A DNA stretch of 64,000 bases from Kalmusia sp. IMI 367209 (GCA_027946365.1 JAPEUQ010000018.1:434001-498000), one strand, 5' to 3'. Counted from the first letter of the stretch, positions 10,749 through 22,546 are shown. A program made the numbers and translations. Notes: generated by a model not told the origin, from the letters alone.

Positions 10749-13455
10749 ATGGCCTCCCCATCGGGTTCGCGGAGCCCGCCTTCGCCGTCAGCCTCGTTCT
10801 ATGACCTGAGCGATGATGAAGAGGGCGAATACAACACCATCAGGCATACGGAGAGCGGGAGAGGAGTCAAATTGCTGTACACCAAAAGCAAGGTGCGTTG
10901 CTCATCACGACTCTCTGACCGGTGGTGTGGCGGCTGATTGCTCCCAGGTCTACATACATCCTTCACCGTCCGCCAAAGACAATATCCCAGGCTTCATAGC
11001 TTTAGTACAGCAGAAGTCACCCTCCAAGACTACCGACGCCCGTCCGACGACGGCCTCTTCGTCCAAGAGCGCGCATGCAGCCTCCTCCCTGCTACTCGCT
11101 TGGCTGCCCGAAACCTCCCTCGGTGACGCCTACGATACCTACGTGAAAGTCGACCTCTCGGATTCCTCGTCTCCACCGAGACAGACATACCTCGTTCCCC
11201 CTCCGCCTACGACGACGTCACATGGATCTTCGATCGGCACTTACGCCTTCGCCGTGCCAGTCAGCGAGATCTACTCTCTGTTGGTGCGGCCCCCAAGTAT
11301 CGGATGGTGGTTCGGAAGCGTAGTGGTCAATACACGGGCAGGAGACAGCTTTCCAGCACTCTTCTTCCACGACAGTGAGTGCCAGTCGACCATTATGCAG
11401 CGCAAGAAGCTCGCGAAAGAAAGCTTCGATCCATTCGGCGATGGCGGCGGAATGTTCTGGGGCGGCGATGAGGTCCTACGATGGTTGAAAAGATACGTCC
11501 ATGTTGAGCGTTCTGGGGCGGACAACAGCATCTACCTGATTGATCCGACAGAAGAGGACAAGCGAGCAGTCGGACGGAACTCGCCTGCGTCACCGAAATC
11601 GAAAAAAGAGGATGGAAAACAAGGCGACGCATCGTCATCCCAGAATCAAGGGAAGAGGGACGGTGGCATGGACCCTGTTACGAAGGCGCTGAAAGAGGCA
11701 AGATGGAGCTTCCTAGAAAAACTCAGCCAGGTTACAACATTCACAAGGAGAACCGCACAGGCCGTTGCAGAAAACCCGAAACTCCCGCCACAAGTCCGAA
11801 GGCTTATACAGAACCCAGAAGTGCAGACGCTACAAGAGGAGTTTGACAGCGCCCGGCTGTATCTGGCGAGATGGGCCATGGGTATCGCGGAACAGAGCGA
11901 ACGCGAACGGAACCAGAGGATATGGACGGCTAAGGACGTCCTAGCAATGGAAGAGAGTGACGTGGGTGACTTTGAAATACTCGATATGGATCGGATGTCA
12001 ATGGGTGATCGGAGAAAGCCTGTCACTATGGAAGAGTGGAAAGGATTCTTTGATAAGTATGGGCGTCTACACATTACTCCTGACGAGGTCAGAGAGCGTA
12101 TCTTCCACGGCGGTCTCCATCCTGATGACGGAGTCCGTAAGGAGGCGTGGCTGTTTCTCCTGGGTGTGTACGATTGGAATAGCTCAGAGGAAGAGCGACG
12201 AGCGAGCCTGAACAGCCGACGAGACGAGTACATCCGACTGAAAGGTGCATGGTGGGAGAAGATGGTCGATGGTCATGGCTCTTTGGAGGCCGAAGAGTGG
12301 TGGAAGGAGCAGAAGAACAGGATAGGTTCGTTTAAATCCATCCTCGGACTAGATAATGAGCCCGGCTGACTTGTCCCATTTTATGGGGTTCGCACTATAG
12401 AGAAGGATGTTCACAGGACAGATCGAACTATACCAATCTTCATGGGCGAGGACATTCCGCATCCGGATCCCGACTCGCCTTTTGCGGATGTTGGAACGAA
12501 CGTCCACTTAGAGCAAATGAAGGACATGCTCCTTACCTACAACGAATACAATAAAGACCTTGGATATGTGCAGGGTATGAGTGACCTACTAGCCCCCATC
12601 TATGCAGTGATGCAGGATGACGCTATTGCATTCTGGGGCTTTGTTGGATTCATGGACCGCATGGTATGCTCGACCTCTCTTGCTTGGGGTTTCTGAGACT
12701 TAACTCACTATTCACAGGAGAGAAATTTTCTTCGCGACCAGTCTGGCATGCGCAAACAGCTATTGACACTTGACCACCTAGTGCAGCTCATGGATCCTAA
12801 GCTATACGTTCATCTTCAGTCTGCCGACTCCACCAACTTCTTTTTCTTCTTCCGCATGCTTCTTGTGTGGTACAAGCGGGAATTCGAATGGGCCGACATA
12901 CTCCGCCTCTGGGAATCCCTCTGGACGGACTACCTCAGCAGTAACTTCCATATCTTCATCGCTTTGGCTATCTTGGAAAAGCATCGCGACGTCATCATGG
13001 CGCATCTGAAACACTTTGACGAAGTATTGAAATATGGTAAGTGGATTTCCAGTTTTATAATCCAGCTGCGGAGCATGCTCTTCATCTCTCAACATGCTTA
13101 CTCGTTGTTAGTGAATGAGTTGTCAGGCACTATGGACCTCGAGTCTACACTTGTGCGTGCCGAGTCACTATACCGAAGGTTCCAGCGAACAGTCGAAACA
13201 ATCGATAAGAAAGGAAACTTTCCATCAGCCCCACAGGCACGGCAGCGCAAATCGATCGCGTCCCCACCCACGTCACCGGGTCCATCGAGTTCAAATGCAC
13301 AAGGAACCACTTCCGCCACCGACAACGGCAAGAAACCAGTTGGCGAAGACGACGCCAGAGTGATTAGCCCTGAGCTAAGGTCCCTACTTAGTCGCAAAGT
13401 TGAGAAACTTGAGAAAGAGGATGTAGTTAAGCATGGTGGAGGTGTCGGTACATGA
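10749..13455 (+). CDS. GYP7: Gyp7-type TBC Rab GTPase-activating protein
   Basis: Five exons (10749-10892, 10948-12325, 12401-12663, 12718-13036, 13112-13455) give 815 residues. The N-terminal half is the Gyp7 Rab-binding region (VPVSEIYSLLVRPPSIGWWFGS and GGDEVLRWLKRY). The TBC domain starts near residue 430 with RIFHGGLHPDDGVRKEAWLFLLG. It carries the catalytic arginine finger in KDVHRTDRTIPIF and the glutamine finger in LGYVQGMSDLLAPIYA, both intact. Gyp7 stimulates GTP hydrolysis by Ypt7/Rab7-type GTPases on vacuolar membranes. Intron 4 (75 bp) is a multiple of three without a stop, so its retention would add 25 residues after DEVLKY; the spliced form KYVNELSGTMDLE fits the family better. 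The C-terminal 80 residues are Ser/Pro-rich. Confidence 0.93.
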
Positions 13456-13942
13456 GTTGAGTACACATATGGCGTTGCTTGCTACTTTCCTTTTTTCCTT
13501 TTAACGACACATTTCTGGGGTTTCTTCGCATTGCATCTGGTTTATCACTAGGCACTAGGCTGCGATTTGGGCACGTGGTTTCTGGCGTTGATGGCTAAAT
13601 ATCAGGACTTGGGAAGCGACTCTACCTTACATCATCACTTCTTCACCCTGCTCAAACAACTGTTCTGTACATTCCAAATCATTTTGCACGCAGTGAATTT
13701 TTTGTAGCACCGGAAACGCCTTAGCACCTTTTCCGTGTGGTGTTTGCACACAACTACACTTTGTTGTCCCTTCTCTTCAATGAGGCGCCGTTGTCTGGGT
13801 GCCCATCCACAAATAGCTTTCAACCTCTGACTTCACGGTCGCAATTCACGGCGCACCTCATACTGATATCTTATACCAACACTCACACGCTTCACGCCCA
13901 TACAAAGACGCGAGCGCACGATTCGCAAGGACGCTTGCTTCA
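13456..13942. other. Intergenic between GYP7 and an unknown gene
   Basis: About 490 bases of 3' end and promoter. A short C/T-rich tract precedes the next start codon. Nothing else recognised. Confidence 0.45.
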
Positions 13943-15883
13943 ATGGACTATATCAAGAGCTTCTTTCGCGACCGCTACGATAGCAACGAACACCTGCCGC
14001 ACCCGAAGCAGGAGCAACAGCAGTACCACACACATAGACACAGCGAGCCAACGTTCACTTGGCCTTCGGCACCGCCTCCGTCGCCACGACGGTCCCCAGT
14101 GCGATCGCATTCACGACACCACGGGCAACGATACCCTTCGCCAACAGGCGCCAGGAACTCAGCACCACTTCAATCAGTACAGCAGTATCCGAATAGATTC
14201 CACTCTCGCCACCGCGACCGCCATCACAAGTCCAAGCGCAAGCATATAACCGACCCAGCCAAAATGCCAGAACAATTCTCAGGCCCGTCTTGCAAGGACC
14301 TCGTAGAGTTCATGAAGAGCGTCAAGGACATGCCTTCGAAGCACAAAGGTAGCTTCGATGACATATCTAAGAAGAGTATTGAAGCGGTTCGCGATGCTGA
14401 CGCCCTACATGTCTGGGAAAGCAGCGATGACATAGATAACTTGCTACAGTTGACGCAGGTCATTGTCAAGCTGAAGAAGATCGCAGAGGATGCGAGGCAA
14501 GAAGGAAGACGGCGGAGAGAAGCGGCCATGGTCATTATCGCCGAGGAGAAGAAGGGCAGGGAGGGCTTCGAGAGGATCTGTGAACTCGTAAGGCATTTGA
14601 TCGAATCAGACGGCAAGAAGCATCTTGATGGAAAGGTGTGTGCATTCGATGCAGTCGTAGTCGTCCGAGGTACCAACTACACATCTAGCAGCGATGAAGC
14701 TGCCGCGATCAAACGCATCAACACTGCCATCGAACGCGTATTCAAAATGCAGCGCCCCTCCACCAAGCAACTCGTCTGGCACCACGGCCCCATCCTCTCT
14801 CTGCTTCTCACGTGGATCAACGCCACGACATCCGATCTCCGCTCCAGCCTCACGGCCATTAGTGTAACTGCCGCCTTCGACCTTGCTGACGGCGTCAAGC
14901 CCTCTCCCCTCGGCACCCCAAACAAACTTCCCGACCTTCAGCGCCTGGAGTCATACGCCATCAAGCTCGGAATCCCCGTTGTCTTCGTCGACCCCATCTC
15001 CCAGCTCATCACATTCGAGTACCTCGCAACTTACATGTGGTACTGGGCCGCCTACGTCCACACCTTCTTCCCAACACCGCTGCTCCGCCCGCACTTCTAC
15101 AACGCCCTCGACGCCCTAGTAACATTCTGCTTCCGCCTGCGCGGAGCCAGCCAAGGCGTCTACGGCGCTTCTGTCGTTCGCATGGTCCAGGAACATCTCG
15201 ACGCCGGCACAGCCCGCCGCTGGGCCCGCACCTGCGTGGAATCTAGCTCCTACACGAAGGACTTATGCCGGGCCGCTGGCCTCGACTCCGCCATCCACCA
15301 CGCGGTCCAGCTCGCAGACAGCCCCTTCGCTCTCTTCGATCACCGCACAGGGTACCCCCTTCCTGCCTTCTCCCGCATTCCGCTGTGTCCGTCTACCGCG
15401 CCGCCGAGCTCAACGGCAGGGTCCTACATCGCTGCACCAGTATCTTTCAACTTCAAGGCATGCGCGTTCCGCGCCGCCTCCGGGTCGCCATTCCGTATCC
15501 TGCTCCCGCGCGAGGGCCAGGACGTCGAGAAGGTCACGGCTCGTATTCAGGGCACTATGATGGGCGTGGTCGAGACCCTACGGCGCAGCAAGGGCGATCC
15601 GAAAGTTTCTGGGGCGGAGAAGGAGATGTGGAAGGGGGTCGTGGACGCGTGTTGCTGGGCGGTTGATGGGTGTGAGGGAAGATGCCGGGGTGGGGAGAAA
15701 GTGCGGTACGTGAGGGAGAAGTTGAGGGAGGGTACGGAGGGGTGCGTTGTGGGCATCTCTAAGGGGCAAAGGGGAGAAGAGTGGGGTGGTAATGGATGGG
15801 GTGGTGAGCGCTCTGGTGGGCACAGTGGAAATGGGAACGGTGCACAGGGTTGGCAGACCCGTGGAGCTGGCATCTGGGGTTGA
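13943..15883 (+). CDS. Unrecognised 646-aa protein, single exon
   Basis: I do not recognise this protein. It is one long open frame with strong codon bias towards C-ending codons in its middle, which supports real coding. Residues 1-110 are disordered, with many His, Arg, Pro, Gln and Ser. A charged helical segment follows (about 120-240) with KLKKIAEDARQEGRRRREA, possibly a coiled coil. A more globular part (about 245-520) includes the hydrophobic patch FEYLATYMWYWAAYVHTFFP. The last 60 residues are Gly/Trp/Asn-rich and basic, ending in WQTRGAGIWG. There is no signal peptide and no clear transmembrane helix, so I suggest a soluble intracellular protein. It may be restricted to a narrow group of fungi. 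Confidence 0.7.
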   Translation: MDYIKSFFRDRYDSNEHLPHPKQEQQQYHTHRHSEPTFTWPSAPPPSPRRSPVRSHSRHHGQRYPSPTGARNSAPLQSVQQYPNRFHSRHRDRHHKSKRKHITDPAKMPEQFSGPSCKDLVEFMKSVKDMPSKHKGSFDDISKKSIEAVRDADALHVWESSDDIDNLLQLTQVIVKLKKIAEDARQEGRRRREAAMVIIAEEKKGREGFERICELVRHLIESDGKKHLDGKVCAFDAVVVVRGTNYTSSSDEAAAIKRINTAIERVFKMQRPSTKQLVWHHGPILSLLLTWINATTSDLRSSLTAISVTAAFDLADGVKPSPLGTPNKLPDLQRLESYAIKLGIPVVFVDPISQLITFEYLATYMWYWAAYVHTFFPTPLLRPHFYNALDALVTFCFRLRGASQGVYGASVVRMVQEHLDAGTARRWARTCVESSSYTKDLCRAAGLDSAIHHAVQLADSPFALFDHRTGYPLPAFSRIPLCPSTAPPSSTAGSYIAAPVSFNFKACAFRAASGSPFRILLPREGQDVEKVTARIQGTMMGVVETLRRSKGDPKVSGAEKEMWKGVVDACCWAVDGCEGRCRGGEKVRYVREKLREGTEGCVVGISKGQRGEEWGGNGWGGERSGGHSGNGNGAQGWQTRGAGIWG

Positions 15884-16372
15884 TGTGGAATGGCTGATGA
15901 CCGTTCGAAGTACCCTCTCTCTCTCGTCATGTTTCTTCCACACCGTGATCGAGTGGAACTCAGATGGCGGTACTTGGTCTTGCCTCATAGAAAATGATTA
16001 CTCGAGTATCGGCAAAAGCTCTACTCGTACTCCTATCAGTCTCCATTGGAAGATGTTTGCTTCTTTCCTATTTTCTCGAGCTTTTGGGTGGAATACTGTT
16101 CTTTTGGAATGGGAAACTAATATGTCTGGTACACATAGGTAAATTCCCTAGCAAAGTCGAGGATATTCTGGTTGCGTGTGCATTCATGTTATAGGCTCGG
16201 TGTAATCTTGCCCGTGCAGAGTATGTTTTGTTTGAAAGTATGGGGCATAGGTTTATTTAACGTGCCGGGTGGAAATATACGCTGCTATTTGAGGCATACA
16301 TCCCAAGCTGACATTTCATATTTCCCTTGTAGGTCAAGGTGTGATCCAGCAGGTGCTCATACAGTCGTCCAT
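15884..16372. other. Intergenic between convergent genes
   Basis: About 490 bases where two genes converge; both 3' ends must terminate here. The sequence is A/T-richer than the flanking coding sequence. No conserved reading frame was found. Confidence 0.5.
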
Positions 16373-17313
16373 CTATTTCGACTTGTAGATAGCGGCATAG
16401 CGAACACGCATGGAGTTGTCATACCCACTAACAGTCGAAGAGCTCACAGCACCACCAAACCCTCCCCCAAGCGCCACATTCAACACCATGAAATACTTTC
16501 TCGAAGCGAGATAATCCCACCTATCCCACCCCTTAGTGTCTCGACCAAAGACCTGATGGATCTGCTGCCCATCCAAGTACCACGTCATACTCTGAGCCTG
16601 CCAGTCGCTATTCGTCCGATCAACCTTGAACGACCACGTATGATACTTGCCCCCCTCATAAGGCGTATCCTTCGACGGGCTCGCCTGGTGACAATCGCGC
16701 GGGTTTGCGCATCCGAGGTGGCTCGCAAAGTGAAGCACTGCATTGTTCAAGTTTCCCCTCCTGTTCGACGTCTCCATGATGTCCCACTCGCCGCAGTACG
16801 GCCATGGATTTCCCGTGCGGATCGTCTCACCTAATGCCCTACACAAGCCTGTCAGTATATCCTATCTACTACATCCTGCCCCTTGTATATGTGGGTGACT
16901 TACCAGAATGCTGGCCAGACCCCGTCATGTTTCTTCGGGTGGCCATTGAAGTCAGGCACCCAGATCTGAGACTGGAAGATCATGGTTTTGCCCTTGTCGC
17001 ACGAGGATGCGTGCCAGCTCTCCAGTCGGGCAGAGTACCATTTCCCGTCCTCTTTCGTCGGGAGGATGTAGAGCTGGCCGTCACCCGAGAGATGCGAGTT
17101 TGCAGTTGTGTTGCGGTATTGCTGCACTTCTCCGTTGTTTGGGTCCGGCGCGTTCCAGCGGAGTTTCCATTTGGAGTGGTCGGCTGGTGCCCCCTTGGCG
17201 CCATTGAAGTCGTCGGAGAAAACGATGTCGTAGCCTTGTTTGGAGGGGATGGAGGCTGTGACAGTGTTGGCTAGAAGGTAGAGGGTGGTGAAGGTTGAGG
17301 TAGAGAGTTTCAT
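16373..17313 (-). CDS. Secreted GH16 family beta-glucanase
   Basis: Two exons, 16904-17313 and 16373-16838, join over a 65-bp intron to 291 residues. The first 20 residues form a signal peptide ending near TVTAS. The protein has the jelly-roll landmarks of glycoside hydrolase family 16: YDIVFSDDFNG near the N-terminus, and the catalytic motif ExDxxE at E154, D156 and E159 (GEWDIME), where the first Glu is the nucleophile and the last the acid/base. MTWYLDGQQIHQV and FMVLNVALGG follow in the usual order. The intron falls just before the active site and restores WPAFWALGET. Members cleave beta-1,3(4)-glucans of fungal or plant walls or act on chitin-glucan cross-links; the exact substrate cannot be read from the sequence. 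No GPI signal or carbohydrate-binding module is visible. Confidence 0.92.
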
Positions 17314-19239
17314 CGTGAGGGGATATGGTGTGGTGATGCGACTTGACGGGGTCGGTAGGCGGGTTTGAGATTGTGGTGAGTACTGCAGACACTGACATTC
17401 TCTCTGGCTTTATATGGTTTTTTGGAGTGGCAGTGGCATTGGGATAGAGTGCGCGAGCCAAGATGTGCTGCGAGTGGATTTTGGAGGTACATCCTTTCAT
17501 TCGAGCAGCTCTCGTCAGCATCGGAATTGTTTTCTTTGGTTGTAACTTCATTAAGTAGACATCAAAACATTTCTCTTTCCTATTGCTCTATCTAGCATAT
17601 TTCCTTGACGTGATTGAGTGGAGCAGGGAATAAGTCCATCCCTGTCGTAGAGCTGAGGCTGAATGAAGCTGACATTGCTTACTTAACTCTCTCCCCGTTT
17701 TAACTGGATTTGGGAACCTAGACACCCCGATCGCTGTATTCAGTGTGGCTGAAATTGCATTTTTGTAGCCCTGAACTGTGTTTGCGAAATGTTGTGCTAA
17801 GTCATAGATGTGCCGATCAGGGAAGGGATGAAAGATTACTCATTGAGCAGCGCACCACCAACACTCGCGACAATGGGAGGCTGAAAATTTATCCAGCATA
17901 TTAGCGATGTCTTAAATATACCGCGAGTAGGGTTGTTTTTAAGCGGAGGAGTTAGAAGCGCCATACAAAATTGATATCTCCTGATTGAAAGGCAGAAGTG
18001 CATCGCAATAGAATGCGTCCTTACCTCTGCATATAACGTGACTATTCTGCGTTTGAATTTGGATAATATATAGCCTAGAGTTACAATGGAGTCCATAATG
18101 AAAAAGCTCATTCCTGGCGAGCTTGAACAGTCAAAGTTTAGTCATCGGTAGTGATGTTGCAGGACTTGGTACGTTTGGAGATCGCCATGAAGGGCTTTGA
18201 CCAATTTTGCGCCTATAGCGGTGCTTCTAACCCTCGTCGCCAATTGCAGCGAAGCATCCCTCTAGCTCGCATGTCATCTCCAGAGCCTGCGAATTATCCT
18301 CGAGTGTCTGAACATACGCATGATGGATTCTTGAAAAGCCAGCGACCAGGGCAATTTTTCACTGTACGATAATCTCAAAGGCGTTATAATGCGTCTCCCA
18401 CTAATGAAGCCTACTTGTTTTGACAATTATCCTCGCTCCCGGTCCTTTTCCTGCGCAATTTTCAGCGAAGATAATATGTTGCTGACGCGTATTTATACGG
18501 CTATTAAATAGGGTATTGCCACTGCTTAACGACTCTCCGTCATCTGGTATCGTATCTTGGCTAGAGTATGAAAAATTCCATAGAATGTGTAGGCATGTAC
18601 TACTCCCAATCGAATCGTGCTGACATGATAGTTTTAGAACCGTATTTGCATGTACACGTGTTGTGTGATTGCTCTTTATATATAGGAGTGTATTGTATAA
18701 AAGCAGCAGCGGAGTTGAGAGAGCTTGTGTTAAAATTCGATTCGTGATAACATGACAGGGACATGGCCAGTATCTCTTCAAAAGAGTCAACGTGACCAAG
18801 CCAGCTTGAAAGGGCCATAAGCATTGGGTGAAATTGAGGAACTTAAGTTCCTAGCATCACTAGATTTTCACTGTGATCCAAACGCCCCGAAGAATTCTCC
18901 CACAGTCGAGAATAAAAGAAGGGACTATTCGCTATGGTGTTTGAGATCGCCTCACGCCAAGACAGTTCCTAACTGTCTCGCACGACAAGCGACAAAGGCA
19001 TTTTAGGCTCCCTAGTCTGCCTAGTGCGCTTGGTACTACGCCACAAATTTCTGTAGACTATATATCTAGCTAAGGTAGCACCACACCGCATGGTGTTTAT
19101 TGATTTCTCCCTTTTGTAATCTAAATACTGTCACAACGTATGCAAGTTTCCTCCACCCTTCTCCCTTCTGTCCGCGCCACGCGTTGCCCGTATTAATTCC
19201 ATTCTTCCCATATCTCTACGCATACATACATCCACAACA
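17314..19239. other. Long intergenic region, no gene recognised
   Basis: 1.9 kb between the start of the GH16 gene and the F-box gene, so it carries two outward-facing promoters. It is A/T-richer than its neighbours, with several short frames (up to 91 codons) that lack family features or plausible splice partners. I see no tRNA-like cloverleaf or terminal repeats by eye. A decayed element cannot be excluded. Confidence 0.45.
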
Positions 19240-20854
19240 ATGCCATCCTTCAATGAGCTCCCCGCTGAACTGTACGACGAGGTAAGTCCTCTTCCCGCCA
19301 TACTACGATGCAACTTCCTCCCATCAATGCCAATGCCCATAAAAGATCTTCCAACATGTCGTCTACCCCAGCTGGGAAGCTCTCAACCATATCTCCCGCA
19401 GCCCCACCCGCGATGACATCCACTCCTTCGACCACCTCATCAACATTAACCGCCGCCCGTTGGAACATGTCATCGCCTGGTGGCCGCGCCCAGGCGACAT
19501 CCAGCTCCGTCTCGTCAGCCGCGCTTTCAACCGCGCCATGCTGCGCGTGTACTTCAGATACGAGGGCGCGGTTTTGCTGGCCAGCGAGGAGCATGCTCTG
19601 GAGCGCGTCGAGGAGCATCTGATACCGGAAGATGGGAAGAGTGCTTGGAGCATCGCGGATTCGGTGGAGAAGTTCAGAGTCGAGTTGTGTCCTAGAGGTT
19701 ACAGCAAGTGGAGTATATTTCACGCGGATCATGGGAAGATGAACGAGTGGGAAAAGAGAGACGGGAAAGATGAGAAGCTTGACGCAGGGGCTGAGCGGTT
19801 GAAGAATTTACTCGATAAAGCGACTCTGGCCCGAGCTGTGAGTAGGATGCCTAAGCTTGCGTCTTTGATCGTCAATCTGAACGAGGAGTGGCGCGCCGAG
19901 GATCCAGCGTGGGACTACGATGCCGAGAATGAGGAGGAGATGCGGGGTCTCAAGCTGAAGTTGGATTTGCTGCAGAGCGTTAGGGAAGGCGTGGCGAACT
20001 TGTTCTTGCCTGTTGAGTTCACTGTAGGTGGTGCCCAGCACTTGGAGTTGCTGACGTATTTGAGACTGGCGCTCCCTGGGGCTTACGACTTCGCGTATAT
20101 CAATAAACGCATGTCCGAGGCTGTGGTCATGCGTCTACGCCACCTTTACCTCGAGTTCATTGACGGAACTGGGCCCGGTGGAGATCTAGACTACACGAGA
20201 TCGAGGCAAAGCGGCTCAGATGATGGCGACGAAGACTACCCTTTATCTAACATGCAGAGGATGCACCCGAATACAGAGTATATGCACTCCATGTGCAGCC
20301 TCGTAAATCGTTGCAAAAATCTCGAGAGTCTCGGTCTCGTGGGCACACAGTGCATTGACTTAGAGGGATTGAACTGGCACTCTGCGAACGGAGGGCTGAA
20401 GAACATTTACATCTGTCGGGCAGTCACTGCGGCGGACAAGATGCTGCAGTTGCTTTCCTCGGGATACGGTGAAGGTTCCTGTGCGGTAGAAGCTTTCGAC
20501 ATCGAGGACGTGCAGTTGATGGACAGCACGTGGGAGTCCGTTTTTGCCCGTCTGCAATCATCCTCTACCCTCGTCTACTTCCATGTCTGGAATCTGGTCT
20601 ATAGTAAGCATGGCACCTCGGCGCATCTCGCAGAAAACAACAGTCGTCCGTGGGAGAACGTGTCTGAGATATGGACCGAGAACCGCGGAGATCAGCAGAG
20701 GATCTGGGATATCATTGAAGCGGTGATGGAGCGCGGGGGAAGCGTCAGCGATGTTATGGCGAGGTTCGTTTCAAAATTGCGTGTGAGCGAAGTAGGAATC
20801 GGCTGACGATGCGATAGCTTCGACTTCGATGAGGATGAAGATGAGTATATTTGA
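19240..20854 (+). CDS. F-box-like protein, 498 aa
   Basis: Exon 1 (19240-19281) encodes MPSFNELPAELYDE, and a 64-bp intron leads to exon 2 at 19346, continuing IFQHVVYP. Together these give the F-box core LPAELYDEIF. The body (to about residue 480) is leucine-rich without a clear repeat. The 3' end has two readings. Without further splicing the frame stops at 20806 (500 residues). I prefer a 54-bp intron at 20764-20817, which has a CTGAC branch point 14 bases before its AG. It replaces a featureless tail by an acidic one (FDFDEDEDEYI) ending at 20854. F-box proteins select substrates for SCF ubiquitin ligases by binding Skp1; fungi have many lineage-specific ones. No substrate-binding domain is recognisable. 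Confidence 0.72.
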
Positions 20855-21355
20855 TTATTGAGTCGATGGGCTGATTCATGATGCTTCGGGTTGGAAAACA
20901 ACAAAGAAGATCGAACGTAGCTTTATATGTTAGTTGGTAAGAGCTTAAATAAACAGCGTTGACCCATCAATTCTCGAGTAGTGCTCCTCGGCACTTTTTC
21001 TTAAGTCTTAGTTACTTCAATCCTCATTTTGAGCCCCACTTCTCACCTAGTACACACTACACTATCATAGATCTAACCACCCGTTGTCTTTTGCAAGCAG
21101 CCGGTGCGGACATATAGAATGAATGATCATTCAAATATCCGTTAGAGATCTCGAGATATAACATAAGCGGCTTGGATGGACCATCTGGGGTGCAGGGCGG
21201 GTGGGAGGCAGCTCGCGCGATCCGGTCCAACGTTCTTGTGCAAACATCAAGTCCATATCGGAGAGAGTATTAGAAAACGAAAACCTGCGCGTCTGAGAAA
21301 CACACGATAACACATGCTCGGTCGATAAACAGGACGAGCACATTTCGAACCCAGA
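20855..21355. other. Intergenic between convergent genes
   Basis: About 500 bases, A/T-rich, holding the 3' ends of two converging genes. A 70-codon minus-strand frame inside it lacks family features and is probably the 3' untranslated part of the next gene. Confidence 0.45.
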
Positions 21356-21697
21356 CTAGGCGTGTGGATCTGACAGGCTGCGGCCGTTGCCGTAATCCGC
21401 GTCGCGGTGAACTACGCGTTTGAAAAGGTGGTCGAGGTGTGCAAGGGTCTGCGCGGTTGCACCTGAGCGAATGTCGACGAACCACTCTCCACCGAGGCGA
21501 GAAAAGCAGGACGACTCCTCTTCGCCAGCTTTAAACTTCGGGTCGTGATCGTACTTTTGGTTCCTAGTATTCGGACATAGATAATATTCCCACGCCAGCT
21601 CCTTCCAATAGGGCTCTACTTGATAGTCGTAGAACTCGATGCGCAGACCCAGCATGAGCATGGCGTGACCAGTCTTGATGCCAGCCTGAAAGTCCAT
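21356..21697 (-). CDS. Possible small gene of 113 aa, unknown
   Basis: An open frame from ATG 21697 (context GCCATGG) to a stop at 21356. The product begins MDFQAGIKTGHAMLMLGLRIEF and is rich in aromatic and charged residues, with no signal peptide, membrane helix or motif that I know. The composition looks like folded protein rather than chance. The frame is open for 11 codons upstream of the ATG, so it could instead be the last exon of a longer transcript. It lies only 90 bases downstream of the DUF2011 gene on the same strand, but I found no phase-compatible splice joining the two. Function unknown. Confidence 0.35.
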   Translation of the reverse strand: MDFQAGIKTGHAMLMLGLRIEFYDYQVEPYWKELAWEYYLCPNTRNQKYDHDPKFKAGEEESSCFSRLGGEWFVDIRSGATAQTLAHLDHLFKRVVHRDADYGNGRSLSDPHA

Positions 21698-21787
21698 GGC
21701 GTCACTCAAGATATCAGCGCGTGGATTCGTGACGTATTAGCGGACAAAGATGGTGCTGTGGTCTTGGGAATGCTGCTGGCGTCCTTT

Positions 21788-22546
21788 TTAGGTTTCGGAA
21801 TCCGGTGCTGCCACCTCAGAGTCCTCAGGGCCTGCTGCACCTTCCTTCTTCGCCTTGTCTCGCGCCTTCCGCTTCACCTTCTTTTCTCGATTCCTCCGCG
21901 TCCGCTTCTCACGCTCCGTCTCTTCCTTCTCCTGCGCAAGCCGCGCCAGCTCAGCTTGCTTGTCCTTGGCAGCCTGCAGCTTCTTCCTAACAGCGACTCT
22001 GCTCTTCTTGCCCTTGCGCCTCCTCTTCTGAACCTGATCTTCCAGCTCAACGAGCGCAGGCGGGTGGCCGACGAGAACCATTTTTTTGAGACCGGCAGGC
22101 GTGATGGTGCGCACCTTCCACGGCAGCGCACAACCGGGCCACGGTACCTTCGACATGTCCAGCACGTCTCTTCCCGAGACTGCAGCTGCCTTGTATTCCT
22201 CTCTCTGCTTGCTCGTGACCTCGTCCGCAAAATAGTAGCTTCTTGGCTTCTTCACCAAAAGACCTGGCTCGCCCGTGCCAGCGCCTGGCGACGAGAGTCG
22301 GACTCTCTGCGACTGGGTGGTATTCTTCGGTCCGGCAAAGAGCACGATCTCGGCTTCATCGTTGCTTCCGGCTGCATCTTCTCGAGGTTCCTCGGCTTCA
22401 GTATCTTGAGTCGTGAAGGTGAATTCGGTGTGGATGCGTGACCGAAGGAACTCGGTCAAATCGGGGCCAGGACTTGATCGAGGGGAGGAAGCGGGCGATC
22501 GAAGCTCATCGCGACCGATGCTGCGCGCGCCTGTTGCGGCGAACAT
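21788..22546 (-). CDS. DUF2011 family protein, basic C-terminus
   Basis: Single exon of 252 residues from the ATG at 22546 (MFAATGARS). The centre holds KKPRSYYFADEV, followed by REEYKAAAVSGRDVL and WPGCALPWKVRTI, the conserved core of the fungal DUF2011 family as I remember it. Residues 175-240 form a long Lys/Arg/Glu-rich helix (RRRKGKKSRVAVRKKL, then alternating charged residues), probably a coiled coil and perhaps nucleic-acid binding or nucleolar, given the density of basic clusters. The N-terminal 60 residues are Ser/Pro-rich and disordered. No enzymatic motif is seen and the family has no assigned function that I know. The start is chosen as the first ATG in the frame. Confidence 0.72.
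   Translation of the reverse strand: MFAATGARSIGRDELRSPASSPRSSPGPDLTEFLRSRIHTEFTFTTQDTEAEEPREDAAGSNDEAEIVLFAGPKNTTQSQRVRLSSPGAGTGEPGLLVKKPRSYYFADEVTSKQREEYKAAAVSGRDVLDMSKVPWPGCALPWKVRTITPAGLKKMVLVGHPPALVELEDQVQKRRRKGKKSRVAVRKKLQAAKDKQAELARLAQEKEETEREKRTRRNREKKVKRKARDKAKKEGAAGPEDSEVAAPDSET

Noticed and set aside
17314..19239. A transposon remnant in the 1.9-kb gap
   Set aside because: I could not find terminal repeats, a target-site duplication or a transposase-like frame by eye.
21620..22441. 273-codon plus-strand frame
   Set aside because: It is antisense to the DUF2011 gene; its leucine-rich stretches are the complement of a Lys/Glu/Arg-rich helix.
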